This document shows, piece by piece, positions 48,418 through 56,944 of a DNA stretch of 64,000 nt (positions within the stretch are counted from its first letter, which is position 1; each line of letters starts with the position of its first letter). The notes below the pieces were generated by a model, which saw only the letters and a program-made list of their open reading frames with translations, had not been told where the DNA came from and ran no database searches. This DNA comes from Lutibacter oricola (GTDB lineage Bacteria; Bacteroidota; Bacteroidia; Flavobacteriales; Flavobacteriaceae), in assembly GCF_900106565.1 (NCBI RefSeq), contig NZ_FNNJ01000004.1, positions 202,434 to 266,433 on the forward strand. Direction: 5' to 3'. Position numbers and translations under genes: made by a program.

Positions 48418-49647
48418 TTATAAACTAAGTAAAAACCAAATGTTAAACCCAATTAAAAATGCAATTCCAACGCCGCTTAAAATTTTTAAAGCTGTGTTTG
48501 GTTGGTGTTGCTTAGGTGTGTGCTTACCAGTAATTAGTAGGTAGTTGCATATACCATAAAACGGTGTTGTTATAAAAGAAAGTATGGTTGCAATTTTAAT
48601 TAACGAGGCCATATTAGACATAAAAAACAATAAAATACAACACGTTCCAATAGCTAAGAACGAAATCCAAAACCAATACATGTTTTTATAAGGTTTATCG
48701 GTAAGCAACTCAAATGCTTTGGTCATTGCTCTTGGTGAAGCATCTAAAGTTGTTATGGTGGTGCTAAACATTGTTGTAAATGCTGCTGCACCAATAAAAA
48801 TAAATAATTCTTCGCCTAAATTTTTAGTGTATAATAAAATTAATTGTTGCGAAAACTTACCAGCACTATCACTAAAGGTTTCTCCAGAACCAAACATTAC
48901 AAATGCACCTAAACCTATAAAGCAAGTACCTAGTATAAGTGTTGTGGCGTAGCCAATATTAAAATCGAATATTGCTTGTTTTGTGTTGAAGTTGGTTTTG
49001 TTGTTTTTATGCTTTTCAATACACCATAAAGATTGCCAAATGGAAACATCTAGCGGGGCAGGCATCCAGCCTAAAAAAGCAATTAAAAAGCTAATTTCTA
49101 GAGTGCCGCTTGGTAAAATTTGCTTAAAATTAGTTATTGAATGCGAGCTGTTTGCGGCTATTATTACTGAAATTATAGTACTTATAGTTAATAAAACAAT
49201 AATTACTTTTATTAAGTTATCTAATAATTTATATTTTCCAATAATTAATAAGGCAACGCATATAATTGTAATAGCAATTCCCCAAATTATTGGGTTTGTT
49301 GAAATTCCAAAAAGATTAGCAGCTAAGCCAGCTGTTACAATAGTTACTGCAGCCTGAATGGTAAACATAGTTGCAATATTTAATATAAAATAAATAGCGA
49401 GTACGCCTTTTCCTAATTTTTTGTAGCCATCGAGTAGGCTTTCTCCTGTTGCTGTAGCGTAACGAGGTCCAAACTGAAAAAATGGATATTTTATAATATG
49501 AATAAGAACAAGCGCCCAAATTAATCCAAAACCAAAGTCTGCACCTGCTCTAGTGGATTGTACTAAGTGAGAAACCCCAATTGCTGCACCTGCGAATAAT
49601 AAACCAGGACCAAGCTTTTTTATGAAGTTTAACTTTTGCGAAAACAA
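48418..49647 (-). CDS. Second Nramp-family transporter with altered metal motifs
   Basis: The 409-residue protein has about eleven hydrophobic helices. The GPG start of TM1 (13-15) is followed by GVSH (24-27) in place of DPGN, and TM6 reads WMPAPLDVSIW (Met195-Pro-Ala, Asp200) where canonical Nramps have MPH. One Met-Pro is kept, so limited metal binding is conceivable. It is only distantly similar to the Nramp-like protein at 3137-4411. It lies 4 bp after an ECF sigma factor gene. The substrate is unknown. Confidence 0.82.
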   Translation of the reverse strand: MFSQKLNFIKKLGPGLLFAGAAIGVSHLVQSTRAGADFGFGLIWALVLIHIIKYPFFQFGPRYATATGESLLDGYKKLGKGVLAIYFILNIATMFTIQAAVTIVTAGLAANLFGISTNPIIWGIAITIICVALLIIGKYKLLDNLIKVIIVLLTISTIISVIIAANSSHSITNFKQILPSGTLEISFLIAFLGWMPAPLDVSIWQSLWCIEKHKNNKTNFNTKQAIFDFNIGYATTLILGTCFIGLGAFVMFGSGETFSDSAGKFSQQLILLYTKNLGEELFIFIGAAAFTTMFSTTITTLDASPRAMTKAFELLTDKPYKNMYWFWISFLAIGTCCILLFFMSNMASLIKIATILSFITTPFYGICNYLLITGKHTPKQHQPNTALKILSGVGIAFLIGFNIWFLLSL

Positions 49648-49651
49648 TTTT

Positions 49652-50209
49652 TTAAGATTTAGTAATAATTTCTGCGAGTAATTTTTTTGCTCTTAATAAT
49701 TTTACTTTAATATTACTCATTGGTTCGTTTAAATGGCTAGCCATTTCTTTATAGCTCATTTCGTTAAAATATCTAAGGTTGATAATTTCTTGATAATGAG
49801 GTTTTAATTGCTTTATATAGTTAAGTAGTTGCACTAAATTTTGCTCAATAATTAATTGATCTTCTGCAGAAGGAGATTCATCAAAAATTTTATAAGCTTC
49901 CGATTCTTTTTTATTTATTGAAATTACTTCGGTACGTTGTTTTCTAATATGATCTAAAAAAATATTTTTAGAAATTGAAATAAGCCAGGTTTTAAAATTG
50001 TATTTGTCGTTGTAGAGATGAATTTTATCAAAAGCCTTTGAGAACGTTTTAATAGTAATATCTTCAGCTTCATCTTCATCGTCGGTTTTAGAAAATTGAA
50101 ACCTAAAAACATCGCTCCAATACGTATTAAGTAAGGCGTTAAAAGCTTTTTGGTCTTTGCTACGAGCTTTTTTAATAAGCTCATCAATATCTACATTTTT
50201 ATTTACCAA
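49652..50209 (-). CDS. ECF-type RNA polymerase sigma factor
   Basis: The 185-residue protein has sigma-70 region 2 (FRFQFSKTDDEDEAEDITIKTFSKAFDKI in outline, followed by FKTWLISISKNIFLDHIRKQR) and region 4 (YQEIINLRYFNEMSYKEMASHLNEPMSNIKVKLLRAKK). No anti-sigma factor lies next to it; instead the gene overlaps the GT2 gene upstream by 7 bp and precedes an Nramp gene by 4 bp. Its targets and signal are unknown. Confidence 0.88.
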   Translation of the reverse strand: MVNKNVDIDELIKKARSKDQKAFNALLNTYWSDVFRFQFSKTDDEDEAEDITIKTFSKAFDKIHLYNDKYNFKTWLISISKNIFLDHIRKQRTEVISINKKESEAYKIFDESPSAEDQLIIEQNLVQLLNYIKQLKPHYQEIINLRYFNEMSYKEMASHLNEPMSNIKVKLLRAKKLLAEIITKS

Positions 50210-51312
50210 TGTGTGGGTTTTGAAATACGATTTTTGATAAAGATAAACATTTGAATGAGAATCAAAAATAATTCGAAAATAGGAGTAAAAACAATTAGAT
50301 CTTTTTCGTTCAATTTTTTTGCTGAAAAACCTATTATTAAATACTGGGCAATAAATCTAATTGTTATTAATAGCGCTACAAGTTGCCAATTGTATAATAA
50401 GCTAACTAGTAAAATTGCCAATAGCCAAAATAAAAATTGTGAGCTGTAAAATAAGCCTAATAAAAATTGATGCTTTTTTTTGTAATGTTCAGCCGTTGAA
50501 ACGTGTCTTCTTTTTTGTTGAATCCAACTAGTAATTTTTTTTTTAGGAGTAGAAGAGGTGAAGCTATTTTCAGAAAAACAAATAGCTGTATTTTTTTTGG
50601 TAGCAGCTTCATTAACAAATAAATCGTCATCGCCAGATTTTATTTTCATGTGGTTTACAAATCCGTTGGTGCTAAAAAACAGAGATTTTGTATACGCAAT
50701 ATTTCTGCCAACTCCCATATAAGGTATTCCAATTTTAGCATAGCTAAAATATTGAATTGCTGTAAGTAAAGTTTCAAAACGGATTAACTTATTAAGAATT
50801 GAATTGGAAATTTTTTGGTAAGATCCATACCCTAAAACTAATTGTTTTTCATCTGAAAAATTAGCAGTCATTTCGCTAATCCAATTTACGTTAATTGGTT
50901 TGCAATCGGCATCGGTAAATAATAAATGTTCGTTTGATGTAGCTTTAATTCCTAAAGTAAGCGCATACTTTTTGCTACCCCAAAATTGTTCGTTAGGTTG
51001 TACGTTTACTATTTTGGTTGAAATATTGGTGCGTTTTTTAAAGACTTCAAAAATAGCTAAAGTAGCATCAGTAGAGCAGTCATTAACTAAAACTAATTCA
51101 AAATTAGAGTATACTTGCTCCTCGAGAAGAATTAGTAGGTTCTCTAAATTTTTTTCTTCGTTTTTAGCGCAAACAATAACAGATATAGGTAATGTGCTCT
51201 CTTTTTGTGAGTTTACTTTTTTTCGAAAAGCAAATTGAGAGAATATAAATAAGTAATAAAGTATTTGAATACTACAAATACATATAAATGCACCAAGTAA
51301 ATAGGGGAGCAT
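50203..51312 (-). CDS. Membrane-associated family 2 glycosyltransferase
   Basis: The 369-residue protein has one N-terminal helix, a GT-A domain with VNDCSTDATL and the DADC motif (nucleotide-sugar and metal binding), QQKRRHVST in the position of QxxRW, and two or three C-terminal helices. It probably transfers a sugar to a lipid or polysaccharide at the inner membrane. Its 3' end overlaps the sigma factor gene by 7 bp and a small protein gene lies 2 bp upstream, so the cluster is a compact operon. Confidence 0.88.
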   Translation of the reverse strand: MLPYLLGAFICICSIQILYYLFIFSQFAFRKKVNSQKESTLPISVIVCAKNEEKNLENLLILLEEQVYSNFELVLVNDCSTDATLAIFEVFKKRTNISTKIVNVQPNEQFWGSKKYALTLGIKATSNEHLLFTDADCKPINVNWISEMTANFSDEKQLVLGYGSYQKISNSILNKLIRFETLLTAIQYFSYAKIGIPYMGVGRNIAYTKSLFFSTNGFVNHMKIKSGDDDLFVNEAATKKNTAICFSENSFTSSTPKKKITSWIQQKRRHVSTAEHYKKKHQFLLGLFYSSQFLFWLLAILLVSLLYNWQLVALLITIRFIAQYLIIGFSAKKLNEKDLIVFTPIFELFLILIQMFIFIKNRISKPTHW

Positions 51313-51314
51313 GC

Positions 51315-51500
51315 TTATCTATTTTCGCACTGGTCTGCAGTTTTACCGCAGTAACCACAAGGTTCTCCTTCTTTATTTAAGTGTGGGTTTTGGCTAGCGC
51401 AAGTTCCAGCAAACTTACCATCTTTTTTAGCCCAAATTTTAATTGCAATTCCTGCAACACCTAATCCTAGTAGTGCAAGAGTAATAAGTACTAACTTCAT
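51315..51500 (-). CDS. Small membrane/secreted protein with four cysteines
   Basis: The 61-residue protein has one N-terminal hydrophobic segment (residues 1-22) and a C-terminal cysteine pattern C..CxxC..C (GTCASQN, CGYCGKTADQC), which could bind zinc or form disulfides. I do not recognise a family with known function. It is the first gene of the GT2-sigma-Nramp operon, with an exact -7 promoter element 20 bp upstream. Confidence 0.6.
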   Translation of the reverse strand: MKLVLITLALLGLGVAGIAIKIWAKKDGKFAGTCASQNPHLNKEGEPCGYCGKTADQCENR

Positions 51501-51519
51501 TTTAAATATAATTAGACTG

Positions 51520-51527
51520 CAAATATA
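51520..51527 (-). promoter_or_regulatory. -7 promoter element of the GT2-sigma-Nramp operon
   Basis: TATATTTG on the minus strand, followed by CAG, is an exact consensus match 20 bp upstream of the start at 51500. Confidence 0.5.
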
Positions 51528-51783
51528 CTTAATTCTCTTAATAGAAGTGTTAAGTATAATATTTTTGTTAAAAATGAGGATAATTTAAAATATTTGTTAA
51601 ATATTTAGATAAAAGCTATGCGCACATAGGTTTTATGGTAAAATAACATAGTATTTTGATAAATTATTATTATATTTGTTAAAGTTGATGTTTCATAAAT
51701 ATATAGCATAGTAAAACCATCTATAACTTTTAAAGAATAATTGATTGAATTGAATTCGAAACGTCAACAACACTACTAACAAA

Positions 51784-51810
51784 GAAAGACTCGCTATAAG
51801 CGAGTCTTTC
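51784..51810 (-). terminator. Terminator hairpin after the EF-G paralogue gene
   Basis: A perfect 12-bp stem GAAAGACTCGCT / AGCGAGTCTTTC with a 3-nt loop. The T-run is short on both strands, so termination strength is uncertain. It lies 31 bp past the stop of the minus-strand gene. Confidence 0.6.
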
Positions 51811-51841
51811 GGGTTTTGAGCATATAATTAAGGTTAACTAA

Positions 51842-53947
51842 TTATCCCTTTTTAATCAATTCTTCTTGTACATTGTTAGGTACTAAATCGAAATTAGCGA
51901 ATTTAGTACTAAAACTACCTCTACCTTGAGTTATAGATCGCAATGTAGTTGAGTATTTATACATTTCAGCTAAAGGAGTTTTAGCTTTGATGGTTTGATA
52001 TTTTCCATCGCTATCCATTCCTAAAATTATTGAGCGTCTAGATTGTAAATCAGTCATTACATTCCCCATTAATTCTTCAGGAACTTTAATGTTTAATTCG
52101 TTAATTGGTTCTAGTAGTTTAGGTTTAGCTTGTAAAAAGGCATCTTTAAATGCGTGAGCTGCAGCAATTTTAAACGATATATCGTTAGAATCTACAGAGT
52201 GCATTTTACCATCAAACACCATAACTCTAATGTCTCTAGCATAAGAACCAGTTAAAGGTCCTTCTTCCATTACTTCTAAACATCCTTTTAGTACAGAAGG
52301 TAAATAACGTGTATCTATAACACCACCAACAATGCAGTTGTAGAAAACAAGTTTTCCACCCCAATCTAATTCAACTTCTTCTTTTCCTCTAATATTAAAT
52401 CCTTCTGGTTCTGGCATTCCTTCAAACCAAGGTTCAATTTTTAAATGTACTTCACCAAATTGTCCAGATCCACCAGATTGTTTTTTGTGTTTATAACTGG
52501 TTGTAGCAGAACGTTGAATTGTTTCTCTGTAAGCTATTCTTGGTTGAGTAAAAGTAGCTTTAATGCCATATTGGTTTTTTAGAGTCCAATCTATAGTTGC
52601 TAAATGCAATTCACCTTGGCAAGAAAGTATTTGTTGTTTAAGCTCTTTAGAGTATTTTATTATTATTGTAGGGTCTTGACTATGAAGTTTTTTTAATGCT
52701 TCATTTAATTTTTCTTCATCGTTTTTATCTTCGGCATTTATACATTTACTAATTCTAGGTTCTGGATAAAGAATTGGTTTTATAGTAATATTCGAGTCTT
52801 TTTCTCTTAATGTATCGTTAGTTTCGGTATATTTTAATTTTAAGGTAGCACCAATATCACCGGCTGTTAATTTTTCTACAGGCTCACGGTTTTTACCATC
52901 CATGATATAAAGTTGATTTAAAATTTCAACTTCTTGGTTTCTAGAGTTCTCTAATTTATCGTTTTGTTTTATTTCTCCAGACTTTACTTTAAAAAAGCTA
53001 ATTTGACCCAAATTTGGCTCGTACAATGTTTTAAAAATAAATAGAGAAGTTGGTGCATCTGCTTTACATTCAATAGAGGCTCCTTCAACACTTTGTTCGG
53101 GTTTTAAATCTGCAGCACTTGGGGCAACATTATCAATAAAGCCCATTAAACGTCCACTACCCATATCATTTAATGCTGAAATACAAAAAACAGGGAACAT
53201 TTCATGATTTAACATTCCTTTTTTAATTCCTTCACGCATTTCGTCTTCATTTAAAAAACCTTTATCAAAATAAAGCTCCATTAAATCTTCATCATTTTCA
53301 GCCGCTTTTTCAACTAATTCATTGTGCAATTTATTTGCTAAGTCAATTTGATCCGAAGGAATTTCGTGTTTTTCAGGTCTACCACCTTCAGGGCCAAACT
53401 TGTACATTTTCATTTTAAGTACATCAATAATACATTGTGCACCTCTATCTATAATTGGGTATTGAATTTTAACTGCATTTCTACCAACTAAATCAATAAT
53501 ACTTTTAAAGCTTTCGTCAAAATCTGCATTTGGACTATCTATTTGATTGATAACAAACAATGTTGGTTTAGAAAAGCGATCTACGTAATTCCAAATAATC
53601 TCAGTACCAACTTCTACACCGTGTTGTGCGTTAATAACGGTAACAATCGAATCTGCAACGCGCATTGTTGAAGCAATTTCGCCTATAAAATCATCTAATC
53701 CTGGTGTGTCGAGTATATTTATTTTGTAATTGCGCCATTCGGTATGAAGGGGAGTGGCAAATATGGAAGTTTCTCTTTCGTGTTCAATCTCGTGGTAATC
53801 TGCAACAGTGTTTTTGTTTTCTACGCTACCACGGCGTTTGACTAATCCAGCTTCAAAGAGCATTGTTTCTGCAAGGGTGGTTTTACCACTTTTATGTGCA
53901 CCTACAAAAGCAACATTTTTAATGTGTTTGTCATCGTATATTTTCAT
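51842..53947 (-). CDS. Elongation factor G paralogue lacking the G3 histidine
   Basis: The 701-residue protein has all five EF-G domains. G1 is GAHKSGKTT (16-24) and intact. G3 reads DTPGL (80-84) in place of DTPGH, so the residue that positions the hydrolytic water is Leu. G4 is NQID (134-137) for NKMD, and switch I has ERETSIF for ERGITI. Domain IV (SGGSGQFGEVHLKIEP) and domain V (YKYSTTLRSITQGRGSF) are preserved. Bacteroides has an EF-G2 paralogue reported to support translation without GTP hydrolysis; this protein may be a counterpart. It is not the housekeeping fusA, which should keep DTPGH. Confidence 0.85.
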   Translation of the reverse strand: MKIYDDKHIKNVAFVGAHKSGKTTLAETMLFEAGLVKRRGSVENKNTVADYHEIEHERETSIFATPLHTEWRNYKINILDTPGLDDFIGEIASTMRVADSIVTVINAQHGVEVGTEIIWNYVDRFSKPTLFVINQIDSPNADFDESFKSIIDLVGRNAVKIQYPIIDRGAQCIIDVLKMKMYKFGPEGGRPEKHEIPSDQIDLANKLHNELVEKAAENDEDLMELYFDKGFLNEDEMREGIKKGMLNHEMFPVFCISALNDMGSGRLMGFIDNVAPSAADLKPEQSVEGASIECKADAPTSLFIFKTLYEPNLGQISFFKVKSGEIKQNDKLENSRNQEVEILNQLYIMDGKNREPVEKLTAGDIGATLKLKYTETNDTLREKDSNITIKPILYPEPRISKCINAEDKNDEEKLNEALKKLHSQDPTIIIKYSKELKQQILSCQGELHLATIDWTLKNQYGIKATFTQPRIAYRETIQRSATTSYKHKKQSGGSGQFGEVHLKIEPWFEGMPEPEGFNIRGKEEVELDWGGKLVFYNCIVGGVIDTRYLPSVLKGCLEVMEEGPLTGSYARDIRVMVFDGKMHSVDSNDISFKIAAAHAFKDAFLQAKPKLLEPINELNIKVPEELMGNVMTDLQSRRSIILGMDSDGKYQTIKAKTPLAEMYKYSTTLRSITQGRGSFSTKFANFDLVPNNVQEELIKKG

Positions 53948-54271
53948 ATTTCAATAATTTTAGGTGAATTCTACTATAAAGTTACAAAGATTAATAGATA
54001 AAAATATGACGAATGTTAGCTTTTTAATTTGGCTAGTTTATTTTTTTAAAACAACCATAGAAAACGTTTGAAATAAGGTGTTTTTGTATTTTGTTGAGCG
54101 ATTGATTTTACAAGTGTTTACAGTGTTTTAAGGTCGTTTTTAAAAAGCACAAATAAAAAATTACAATTCATCCTTAAAAAATTACAGTTCAGTTATTTTT
54201 AATTTTTAGGCTGCTTTTTTTGAAAGACTTTTGAATCATCAAAAAACAAGTATTAATTAAAAATTTAAATT
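53948..54271. other. Intergenic region with a LytTR-type binding repeat
   Basis: A 324-bp region with no gene. It separates the EF-G paralogue from the LytTR locus and contains the direct repeat 54154-54191 and AT-rich sequence with weak -7-like matches near 54194-54207. Confidence 0.6.
54154..54192 (+). promoter_or_regulatory. Direct repeat resembling a LytTR response-regulator site
   Basis: Two 17-bp copies, TAAAAAATTACAATTCA and TAAAAAATTACAGTTCA, start at 54154 and 54175, exactly 21 bp apart with one mismatch. Each contains a 9-mer (ACAATTCAT, 54163-54171; ACAGTTCAG, 54184-54192) close to the AgrA/LytTR half-site consensus (T/A)(A/C)(C/A)GTTN(A/G)(T/G); the second is a full match. The 12-bp gap between half-sites is the usual LytTR spacing. 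The site lies about 80 bp upstream of the first gene in an operon that encodes a LytTR regulator. Confidence 0.6.
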
Positions 54272-54706
54272 ATGCAAAAAATTATTTTAACTATCACGCT
54301 TTTCTTTACACTACTAGTTATGGGGCAAGTACCTTCAAATTCTAAATTAGTAGAAGGACAAACTATTAAAGTAACTGTAACAAATGCTTTAAGTGATAAA
54401 GGAACCATTAACTTTGGATTGCATTCTAACAAAACTTTTATGAAGGCAGAAGCAATTAAAGCAAAATCTTCGAAGGTTGTAAACGGAATATCTACAGTGA
54501 TTTTTGAAAATGTACCTGCTGGTGAATATGCTATTATATGTTTTCACGATGAAAATGAAAATGGAAGAATGGATTTTGAAGTAAACGGAATGCCAAAAGA
54601 AAATTATGGAACTTCTAATAACCCTATGAGTTTTGGTCCTCCACAATTTGAACCTTCAAAATTTGAAGTGAAAAATGAAGAGCTTTTTTTAGAAATTAAA
54701 TTTTAA
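54272..54706 (+). CDS. DUF2141 family secreted protein
   Basis: The 144-residue protein has a signal peptide (MQKIILTITLFFTLLVMGQ) and one DUF2141 domain: IKVTVTNALSDKGTINFGLH, GEYAIICFHDENENGRMDFE, GMPKENYGTSNNPMSFGPPQF. The DENENGRMD loop looks like a calcium site. These proteins are common in Bacteroidota, in the periplasm or outer membrane, with no assigned function. It is the first gene downstream of the LytTR-type repeat, so its expression is probably under the two-component system encoded after it. Confidence 0.85.
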   Translation: MQKIILTITLFFTLLVMGQVPSNSKLVEGQTIKVTVTNALSDKGTINFGLHSNKTFMKAEAIKAKSSKVVNGISTVIFENVPAGEYAIICFHDENENGRMDFEVNGMPKENYGTSNNPMSFGPPQFEPSKFEVKNEELFLEIKF

Positions 54707-54744
54707 ATTGCAGTCATAAATTTATAAACACATTAAATAAATAC

Positions 54745-56088
54745 ATGAAAACAGATATTAAATATATAGTTAAAGTATCATTAATTGTTGGGCTTGGTAT
54801 TTTTTTAATTGAGCGTTTGTTATCTCCTAGTGGATTTACAATTGGAATAATGGAGTTGTTAAAAGTGCTTGGTGTTCATTTAATGTATGCTTTTGTATTA
54901 ACAATAATCAACGCTTATTTTTATGAGTTTATAGGTAGAAAGTATACTTGGGAAGGAGCTTCAAAAAAACGTTTAATTTATGGGGCTTTAGGTTCAATAG
55001 CATTAACAATGGTTGGTTTAGCAGTGTTACGATTTATAACAATTGTTATAATTAATAACCAGCCAATTGATATGTTTTTAAACGATAAGTATGCGAGTAA
55101 TTATTATGTATTTGGTTTAGTAATTACACTAATAGTAAGTTTAATTTTTCATACAATTTTCTTTTATAAAGCTTTAACAGAAAAGAAAGTTAAAGAGCAG
55201 CAAATAGTTGCTAAAACAGAAACAGCTAAATACGAGAGTTTAAAAAGTCAAATAGATCCACATTTTTTATTTAATAGCTTAAATGTACTAACATCTTTAA
55301 TTGGAGAAAATCCAAAGCAGGCAGAAAAGTTTACTACAAAATTGTCTAAAGTTTACCGCTATGTTTTAGAACAAAAAAGTAAAGATTTAATTCAGTTAGA
55401 TGAAGAATTACAATTTGCAAAATTGTATATGGAATTACTAAAAATGCGTTTTGAGAATGCTGTTATATTCGAAATACCAGATAATGCTAGTAGTCCAGAT
55501 TTAAAAGTGGTTCCGTTATCTCTTCAATTACTATTGGAAAACGCAATAAAACACAATGCAGTTTCAGAAGAAAATCCATTAAAAGTGGTCATAACGGAAA
55601 GAGATGGTTATTTAATTATAACCAATAACTTTAATCCTAAAACAACGCTGGAAAAAGGAACTAAAGTAGGATTAAAAAATATAATTGATCGTTACGGATT
55701 AATTACATTAAAAAAAGTATTTATCGATAAAACAACGCAAGATTTTACGGTTAAAATACCATTATTAACACAACAAACAAAAACAATGAGAACATCAGAA
55801 AATATAGAAAATAATAGATATTTAAGAGCTGTAGAGCAGGTAGAGGAAATAAAAGGATTTTATAGTAGCTTAATTGCATACTTTATAGTTATTCCAATTT
55901 TTATGTATATAAATTTAAATTATGTACCACAATTTCACTGGTTTTGGTTTCCAATGCTAGGTTGGGGAATAGGAATGATTTTTCAAGGATTTAAAGCCTT
56001 TAGTTACAATCCCATTCTAGGAAAAGGTTGGGAAGAACGTAAAATTAAAGAATTTATGGATACTGATAATAAACAGTATTGGGAGTAA
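54745..56088 (+). CDS. LytS/YehU-type sensor histidine kinase fused to a 2TM domain
   Basis: This 447-residue fusion has four N-terminal membrane helices, a His_kinase domain with catalytic His173 (QIDPHFLFNSLN), a second box LLLENAIKHNA with Asn266, and a nucleotide-binding GTKVGLKNIIDRYGL. The C-terminal 100 residues from Met348 (55786) form a separate 2TM domain with two helices and the ending GWEERKIKEFMDTDNKQYWE, homologous to the two following genes. An in-frame ATG at 55786 marks the likely ancestral boundary. The cognate response regulator is at 56947-57699. Confidence 0.9.
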   Translation: MKTDIKYIVKVSLIVGLGIFLIERLLSPSGFTIGIMELLKVLGVHLMYAFVLTIINAYFYEFIGRKYTWEGASKKRLIYGALGSIALTMVGLAVLRFITIVIINNQPIDMFLNDKYASNYYVFGLVITLIVSLIFHTIFFYKALTEKKVKEQQIVAKTETAKYESLKSQIDPHFLFNSLNVLTSLIGENPKQAEKFTTKLSKVYRYVLEQKSKDLIQLDEELQFAKLYMELLKMRFENAVIFEIPDNASSPDLKVVPLSLQLLLENAIKHNAVSEENPLKVVITERDGYLIITNNFNPKTTLEKGTKVGLKNIIDRYGLITLKKVFIDKTTQDFTVKIPLLTQQTKTMRTSENIENNRYLRAVEQVEEIKGFYSSLIAYFIVIPIFMYINLNYVPQFHWFWFPMLGWGIGMIFQGFKAFSYNPILGKGWEERKIKEFMDTDNKQYWE

Positions 56089-56162
56089 GGGCACATATTT
56101 AAGCTAAAATATTATAAAAAAACAAGCTAAAGGCTAATTACCAAAGGCGCAAAACATAAAAA

Positions 56163-56453
56163 ATGAAAACAGATTTTACAGAAGAACAAAAATATATAAG
56201 AGCAAAAAAGAAAGTTGATGAAATTAAAGGGTTTTATTGGAATCTATTATCGTATTGCTTAGTAATTCCATTCTTAATTTTTATAAACTTAAAAACCTCT
56301 CCAGGATATCAATGGTTTTGGTGGCCAATGTTAGGTTGGGGTATTGGAATGGTGTTCCACGCCTATGGTGTTTTTGGAAAAAATATTCTTTTTGGAAGCG
56401 ACTGGGAGGAAAGAAAAATAAAAGAGTTAATGGATAAAGATAGGTTTAATTAA
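56163..56453 (+). CDS. 2TM domain protein
   Basis: The 96-residue membrane protein is homologous to the C-terminal domain of the upstream kinase: an amphipathic start (EEQKYIRAKKKVDEIKGFYWNLLSY), two membrane helices (SYCLVIPFLIFINL, MLGWGIGMVFHAYGVF) and the basic-acidic tail GSDWEERKIKELMDKDR. Such free 2TM proteins flank LytTR systems in Flavobacteriia, and the locus suggests a sensor or adaptor role. The gap to the kinase gene is 74 bp. Confidence 0.82.
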   Translation: MKTDFTEEQKYIRAKKKVDEIKGFYWNLLSYCLVIPFLIFINLKTSPGYQWFWWPMLGWGIGMVFHAYGVFGKNILFGSDWEERKIKELMDKDRFN

Positions 56454-56471
56454 AAGTGAAAAATAAATAAA

Positions 56472-56567
56472 ATGATGCTGTTGAAATTACTGCAAAGGCA
56501 GGAATCTATAAATAAAAAACATAAATTTTTAAATACAACAATTTCTTTCATTTTAACTAACAACTAA
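56472..56567 (+). other. Possible 31-codon ORF in an intergenic gap
   Basis: An ATG-initiated frame of 31 codons (56472-56567) lies between two 2TM genes and ends 10 bp before the next start. It contains the degenerate palindrome at 56486-56505, so it is more likely a repeat remnant than a gene. No homology can be judged. Confidence 0.15.
56486..56505 (-). repeat. Degenerate solitary copy of the array palindrome
   Basis: ATTACTGCAAAGGCAGGAAT matches the reverse complement of the B1 palindrome of the terminal array (62471-62490 and others) at 17 of 20 positions. It lies between the two free 2TM genes. Confidence 0.5.
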
Positions 56568-56577
56568 AAATAAAAAA

Positions 56578-56892
56578 ATGGAAAATAATAATTTAGACAA
56601 TCAAAAATATATTAGAGCACAAAAAAGAGTAAAAGCAATCAAAGGATTTTACGTTCATTTATTTGTTTACTTAGGCGTAAATGCATTTATAATTTTAGCA
56701 AGAATAATTTCTGGAGAAGGTGTAGGGGTATTGTTGGATTGGAGTTCATACGGAACTATGTTTTTCTGGGGAATTGGAATTGCATTTCACGCATTTGGAG
56801 TATTTGGAATGGATTTTATTCTAGGTAAAAACTGGGAAGATAAAAAGATTAAGGAGTTAATGGATAAAGATAAAAAAAAGTATTGGGAATAA
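56578..56892 (+). CDS. 2TM domain protein
   Basis: The 104-residue second free 2TM protein has the start NQKYIRAQKRVKAIKGFYVHLF, two helices (YLGVNAFIILARII and MFFWGIGIAFHAFGVFGMDF) and the tail ILGKNWEDKKIKELMDKDKKKYWE. It shares the end KxYWE with the kinase fusion. The three 2TM units (kinase C-terminus and two free proteins) lie in a row before the LytTR regulator and probably arose by duplication. Confidence 0.82.
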   Translation: MENNNLDNQKYIRAQKRVKAIKGFYVHLFVYLGVNAFIILARIISGEGVGVLLDWSSYGTMFFWGIGIAFHAFGVFGMDFILGKNWEDKKIKELMDKDKKKYWE

Positions 56893-56920
56893 TAAGGTTT
56901 AAAACTTTAGTTATAATTTT

Positions 56921-56944
56921 ACCAACAACCAACAACCAACAACT
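56921..56944 (+). repeat. Heptamer repeat upstream of the LytTR regulator gene
   Basis: ACCAACA is repeated three times, followed by ACT, ending 3 bp before the ATG at 56947. The opposite-strand form of this heptamer dominates two blocks in the terminal array. Copy-number change here could alter the leader length. Confidence 0.45.

Larger units (their letters stand above)
51501..51841. other. Intergenic region with promoter and terminator, no gene
   Basis: About 340 bp, very AT-rich. It contains a minus-strand promoter (51520-51527), a strong hairpin (51784-51810) and an exact plus-strand -7 match at 51671-51678 with no plus-strand gene after it. Only ORFs shorter than 10 codons were seen. 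Confidence 0.6.

Noticed and set aside
51842..53947. The housekeeping fusA gene
   Set aside because: The G3 histidine is replaced by Leu, switch I and G4 differ from EF-G, and no rpsL/rpsG/tuf genes are adjacent.
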